Shown: in pieces, positions 36,786 through 40,279 of the stretch
Layout of the letters: every line of letters begins with the position of its first letter
How positions within the stretch are numbered: position 1 is the first letter of the stretch
Assembly (NCBI GenBank): GCA_007694015.1
Contig: RECO01000171.1
Span: 1 to 40,279, forward strand
DNA from: Geminicoccaceae bacterium
GTDB lineage: Bacteria > Pseudomonadota > Alphaproteobacteria > Geminicoccales > Geminicoccaceae
Length of the DNA stretch: 40,279 bases
Reading direction: 5' to 3'
The notes under the pieces: model-generated
What the model saw: the letters and a program-made list of their open reading frames with translations, nothing else
What the model was told of the DNA's origin: nothing
Database searches by the model: none
Translations under genes and position numbers: made by a program

Positions 36786-36941
36786 TTACCGCTCGGTGGC
36801 CTCGCGGCCGCTGCCGGACCTGCGCACGCAGCCGGCAGTCGCCGCGGCCCTCAGTGAAGCGCCGAGCCCGAACGACGTCGGGGCGCCGGCTGCCGCCGCC
36901 ACCCGCTGCGTCCTGATCCGCTCGATGACCGTGATGGCCAC
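36786..36941 (-). CDS. Candidate 51-residue leader ORF upstream of hss
   Basis: GTG at 36941 opens a frame of 51 codons ending in TAA (complement of 36786-36788). GGAG lies six bases before the GTG, a good ribosome binding site. The product starts MAITVIERIRTQRV and ends SGREATER, with eight arginines and no recognised domain. It lies in the leader downstream of a good promoter and upstream of a hairpin and hss. The rest of the 700-base hss-prkA spacer shows no other gene I can support. The frame could be chance in high-GC DNA; composition is less skewed than the usual shadow frames, which is why I list it. Confidence 0.3.
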   Translation of the reverse strand: MAITVIERIRTQRVAAAAGAPTSFGLGASLRAAATAGCVRRSGSGREATER

Positions 36942-37004
36942 GTCTTGCTCCACTGCATGTTCGCGTGCTCCGTCGGACTTAAGTCGTGCCGCGAAGCGAG
37001 GCGC

Positions 37005-37033
37005 CGTATCGATCCATCCGCCCTGGTTGTCAA
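37005..37033 (-). promoter_or_regulatory. Probable sigma-70-type promoter of the hss leader
   Basis: On the minus strand a perfect -35 TTGACA (37033-37028), 17 bases, then GATACG (37010-37005) as -10. Transcription would start near 36998, about 57 bases before the leader ORF and about 320 bases before hss. Confidence 0.55.
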
Positions 37034-37303
37034 GCGCAGCCTTCGCATTCGGTTGTGCGAAATGCCGCCGCAGGGCTGTTTTCCCGCCGCCTGATGCGCT
37101 ACCTTAGGAGGGTGACGCGGATAGCCGACCCTCGCTTGGCCTGCGCATCGGCTGGAGAGCCCCTCCGACGGGCCAAACTCTGCATGGCAACACGACAGCG
37201 CTGGTCCGCCGCCGACGCCGCCCTGCGGCGGTCTCGGTGCGGTGAAAAGCCGGTCATCTACCGCCAAGACTTTGCGAAAACGCGAAAACACCGCGTGTTC
37301 GTC

Positions 37304-37332
37304 TTGGATCGGTGGTGTACACTTACCATAAT
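37304..37332 (+). promoter_or_regulatory. Probable promoter of prkA
   Basis: TTGGAT (37304-37309), 17 bases, then CATAAT (37327-37332), five of six matches to the -10 consensus. Transcription would start near 37340, giving a leader of about 60 bases. The surrounding stretch is locally AT-rich. Confidence 0.5.
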
Positions 37333-37403
37333 CAAGAAAACAAGCCTCGCGGGGCCTCTTTCGTGTGGGGACGACGGATCGCTGTAAACGGGGAATGATG
37401 CCG

Positions 37404-39338
37404 ATGGCCGGAGCGCCGAAGACCGATTTCGCCAAGCTGATCGCCAAGGACCGCGCCGAGCGGCAGAAAGTACAGTGGAGCGGTACGCTCCTCGAATACC
37501 TCGAGTTGGTGAAGGAAGACCCCTCCCTCGCCTGGCTGTCCCACCGTCGCATGCACGAAATGATCATGGCCCCCGGCGTCGAGCGGCACGAGGGCGACGG
37601 CGACGGGCGGCTGCGCCGGCTGTTCGGCGACCGGGTGCCGCCCACCTATCACTTCTTCGAGGACGAGTTCTTCGGCATGGAACGCACGCTCGACAAGATC
37701 GTGCGCTACTTCCACGCCGCCGCCATGGGCGGCGAAGAGGCCCGCCAGGTGCTCTACCTGATGGGGCCGGTGGGCTCCGGCAAAAGCTCCCTGGTCGAGC
37801 GGCTGAAGCGCGGCCTCGAGGAGACCAAGCCGATCTACGTCATCGACGGCTGCCCGATGTACGGCAACCCGCTGACCCTGATCCCGCGACATCTCAGGCC
37901 GGCCTTCGAGGAGATGTTGGGCGTCAAGATCGAGGGCGACGTCTGCCCGCCGGTGCGTTGGCGCCTCTTGAACGAGTTCGACGGCGAATACGAGCGGATG
38001 CCGGTGAAGGCGATCACCTTCTCGAAGCGGGGGCAGCGGGGCATCGGCATGGTGCCGCCGGTCGACCCGAACAACCAGGACACGTCCGTCCTGATCGGCT
38101 CGGAAGACATCTCCAAGCTCGACCGCTTTTCGGAGGGCGACCCAAGAATTCTGGAGCTCAACGGCGCCTTCAACGTCGGCAATCGCGGCATGGTCGAGTT
38201 CATCGAGGTGTTCAAGAACGACACCGAATATCTGCACACGATGATCACCGCGACGCAGGAAAAGTTCATCCCCGCACCCGGCCGGCACGGCACCATCTAC
38301 GTCGATACCTGCATCGTCGCGCATTCGAACGAGGCGGAGTGGCAGCGCTTCAAGGCCGACCACACCAACGAGGCGATCCTCGACCGCATCGTCGTGGTCA
38401 AGGTGCCGTACAATCTGCGCCTCTCCGAAGAGGTGAAGATCTACGAGAAGTTCATCAAGCGCTCGAACTTCCAAGCCAAGATCGCGCCGCACACGCTCGA
38501 AATCGCGTCGATGTTCGCCATCCTCTCGCGCCTCGAGCCGACGGCGAAGTGCGATCTCATGACCAAGCTCAAGCTCTACAACGGCGACGAGGTGGTCGAG
38601 AAAGGCCGCACCAAGAAGATCGCCGTGGCAGAGCTGATGGAGGACGCCAAGCGCGAAGGCCTGTTCGGCATCTCCACCCGCTTCATCATGAAGGCGCTCG
38701 ATCAGGCCCTGAGCCAGAACCCCGAGGCCATTCACCCCTTGTCGGTGCGCGAAGCGATGATCCAGATGGTGCGCGAGGCCGACATCGCCGATGACGTCAA
38801 GAAACAGTACCTCGAATTTCTCCAGGATAGCTTGCACAAGGCTTATCTGGAGCTGCTCGAGAAGGACATCACCAAAGCGTTCGTGTTCTCCTTCAAGGAA
38901 CAGGCCGAAACGCTGTTCCACAGCTATCTCGACCACGCCGAAGCCTTCGTGACCAAGACCAAGGTGAAGGACGCGCACACCAGCGACGAACTGAACCCCG
39001 ACGAGGCGTTCCTCAAGTCGATCGAGGAGCAGATCGCCATCATCGGGCCCGCCGCCGAGGGCTTCCGCCAGGAGGTCATCGCGTTTCTCTGGCGGGTGAC
39101 GCGCCGCGGCGAAACCGTCTCCTACACGGCCTACGAGCCGTTGAAGGAGGCGATCGAGAAGAAGCTGATGAGCTCGGTCCGCGACATCAGCCGCATCATC
39201 ACCAAGGCCCGCACCCGCGACGAGGAGCAGCGCGAACGCTACGACCGGATGGTCGAAACGTTGATCGAGAACGGCTATCCGGAAGAGACCATCGACACCA
39301 TCTTGAAGTATGCTGCCAACCACCTGTGGAAGGACTGA
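37404..39338 (+). CDS. prkA: PrkA/YeaG serine protein kinase (AAA+ domain)
   Basis: Serine protein kinase of the PrkA/YeaG family, 644 residues from this start, linked to stress and stationary-phase or starvation adaptation. N-terminal AAA+ part with Walker A LMGPVGSGKSSLVERL (Lys127) and the PrkA-specific stretches SHRRMHEMIMAPG, YHFFEDEFFGMERTLD and DGCPMYGNPLTLIP. The C-terminal part carries the kinase-related domain (AVFSF-type FKEQAETLFHSYLDHAEAF). Three in-frame ATGs occur at 37395, 37398 and 37404; GGGGAA at 37390-37395 is best spaced for the last. The next gene is yeaH, the usual partner (prkA-yeaH-spoVR). A -10/-35 pair lies about 60 bases upstream. Confidence 0.94.
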   Translation: MAGAPKTDFAKLIAKDRAERQKVQWSGTLLEYLELVKEDPSLAWLSHRRMHEMIMAPGVERHEGDGDGRLRRLFGDRVPPTYHFFEDEFFGMERTLDKIVRYFHAAAMGGEEARQVLYLMGPVGSGKSSLVERLKRGLEETKPIYVIDGCPMYGNPLTLIPRHLRPAFEEMLGVKIEGDVCPPVRWRLLNEFDGEYERMPVKAITFSKRGQRGIGMVPPVDPNNQDTSVLIGSEDISKLDRFSEGDPRILELNGAFNVGNRGMVEFIEVFKNDTEYLHTMITATQEKFIPAPGRHGTIYVDTCIVAHSNEAEWQRFKADHTNEAILDRIVVVKVPYNLRLSEEVKIYEKFIKRSNFQAKIAPHTLEIASMFAILSRLEPTAKCDLMTKLKLYNGDEVVEKGRTKKIAVAELMEDAKREGLFGISTRFIMKALDQALSQNPEAIHPLSVREAMIQMVREADIADDVKKQYLEFLQDSLHKAYLELLEKDITKAFVFSFKEQAETLFHSYLDHAEAFVTKTKVKDAHTSDELNPDEAFLKSIEEQIAIIGPAAEGFRQEVIAFLWRVTRRGETVSYTAYEPLKEAIEKKLMSSVRDISRIITKARTRDEEQRERYDRMVETLIENGYPEETIDTILKYAANHLWKD

Positions 39339-39497
39339 GCCCAGGGGGTTGGCCTGCGGCGCCTCGAGGGTGAGGCCGGTGCAGCCGGTCTCCCGGGGGT
39401 GCGGGGGGATCGTCAAGTCCCTCCGCCGCTGCCCGCCCGATCGGGGACCGTCGCATGGTCATGGCGTTGTGTGGGAGTGAACGGCCTGGAACCGTCG

Positions 39498-40279
39498 ATG
39501 GATACCGTTTTTCGGCCCCACAGTTCGGGTGATGCACTGCGCAGCGATCGCACGGCGCGCGACCGGCTGCGCCACCGTCAGAAACTGAAGGCCGCCATCC
39601 GCGACAACATCGCGGACATCATCGCCGAAGAGAGCATCATCGGCCGCGACCGCGACAAGATCGTGAAAATCCCGATCCGCGGCGTAAAGGAATATCGCTT
39701 CGTCTACGGCGACAACCAGGGCGGCGTCGGCACCGGCAAGGGCAACACCCAGCCGGGGCAGATCGTCGGCGAGCGCAAGGATGGCCAGGGCGAGCCGGGC
39801 AAGCCTGGAGAGGAGCCCGGCGTCGACTATTACGAGACCGACGTCACGCTCGACGAGCTGGTCGACATCATGTTCGAGGACCTGGAGCTGCCCGATCTGG
39901 AGCGGCGGGTGCTCAAGGACACCATCGACGACAAGACGGTCAAGCGCCGCGGCTACCGCAAGTCGGGAGTGCGCGTGCACCTGGACCGCAAACGCACCGC
40001 CAAAGCGCGGATCAAGCGGATGCTGGCGCGGGGACGCGACCTCCCGGACACGCCCGAGGTGACGGAACCGGCACCGGCCATAGCCGAGGATCGCCCCCGC
40101 TTTCCCTTCATCGACGACGACCTGACGTACAAGAAGCTGATCACCGACACCAAGCCCGAGAGCAACGCCGTGGTGATCTGCATCATGGATACGTCGGGCT
40201 CGATGGACGCGATGAAGAAGTACCTGGCGCGGAGCTTCTTTTTCCTGCTCTATCAGTTCGTGCGCACCCGCTACGAACG
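39498..40279 (+). CDS. yeaH: YeaH/YhbH family protein (DUF444), 3' end outside window
   Basis: An open frame runs from ATG 39498 to the window end with 260 residues visible. It shows the DUF444 N-terminus (RDRLRHRQKLKAAIRDNIAD, IPIRGVKEYRFVYGDNQGG, VGTGKGNTQPGQIVGER) and, near the end, a von Willebrand A-like metal site CIMDTSGSMDAMKKY. YeaH acts with PrkA/YeaG in starvation responses, and the two genes are neighbours in most genomes. A GTG at 39477 would add seven residues; neither start has a strong ribosome binding site. The 138 bases after prkA hold a C/G-rich stretch around 39391 loosely like the repeat near betI but no gene. Confidence 0.9.
   Translation, partial: MDTVFRPHSSGDALRSDRTARDRLRHRQKLKAAIRDNIADIIAEESIIGRDRDKIVKIPIRGVKEYRFVYGDNQGGVGTGKGNTQPGQIVGERKDGQGEPGKPGEEPGVDYYETDVTLDELVDIMFEDLELPDLERRVLKDTIDDKTVKRRGYRKSGVRVHLDRKRTAKARIKRMLARGRDLPDTPEVTEPAPAIAEDRPRFPFIDDDLTYKKLITDTKPESNAVVICIMDTSGSMDAMKKYLARSFFFLLYQFVRTRYE

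Noticed and set aside
39385-39420. Third copy of the betI/kinase repeat after prkA
   Set aside because: Shares only a CCGGGGGTGCGGGG core and GTCAAG with the others; the diagnostic GTTTCCC/CTAGAG end is missing, so it may be chance.

Overview
This is a high-GC window with long overlapping reading frames, GTG/TTG starts, and an alphaproteobacterial-type gene set: BetI with ChoXWV, GlgE with a long N-terminal extension, homospermidine synthase beside an ornithine decarboxylase, and PrkA/YeaH. I infer an alphaproteobacterium, probably near Rhodospirillales. That placement is inference from gene content, not from a marker gene. No rRNA, tRNA or CRISPR array was seen.

Layout. 1-785: remnant of an IS3-family transposase, then an AT-rich scar and one copy of an interspersed repeat. 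786-4501: BetI-type repressor divergent from a choline ABC importer (choX-choW-choV), with a clean palindromic operator between them. 4502-4718: a convergent spacer made of nested inverted repeats and a 10-bp tandem repeat. 4719-24692: eight co-directional minus-strand genes of alpha-glucan and trehalose metabolism, in transcription order glgP, glgC, glgA, glgE, treS-mak, glgB, glgX-treZ fusion and malQ, several with overlapping stop/start codons. 24961-30398: BI-1-like membrane protein, divergent OxyR-like regulator, Tat-exported alkaline phosphatase, VOC protein, DegT-type aminotransferase. 30399-33892: a palindromic repeat element, then a hybrid histidine kinase translationally coupled to a periplasmic NMT1/THI5-like binding protein. 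34019-36679: ornithine decarboxylase and homospermidine synthase, with a candidate promoter, a small upstream ORF and a hairpin in front. 37404-40279: prkA and the 5' part of yeaH, cut by the window end.

How the genes work together. The glg block contains both routes to glycogen: ADP-glucose (GlgC to GlgA) and maltose-1-phosphate (TreS-maltokinase to GlgE). Both feed the branching enzyme GlgB, with GlgP, GlgX and MalQ for breakdown and recycling. No treY is present in the window. The TreZ half of the GlgX-TreZ fusion carries Asn where the GH13 nucleophile Asp is expected, so it is probably not a working trehalohydrolase. This is the most unusual protein-level observation here.

Other points worth attention are an OxyR-family protein with Arg in place of the peroxidatic Cys but with the resolving-position Cys retained, the attenuator-like arrangement upstream of hss, and two repeat copies that each supply the stop codon of a neighbouring gene.
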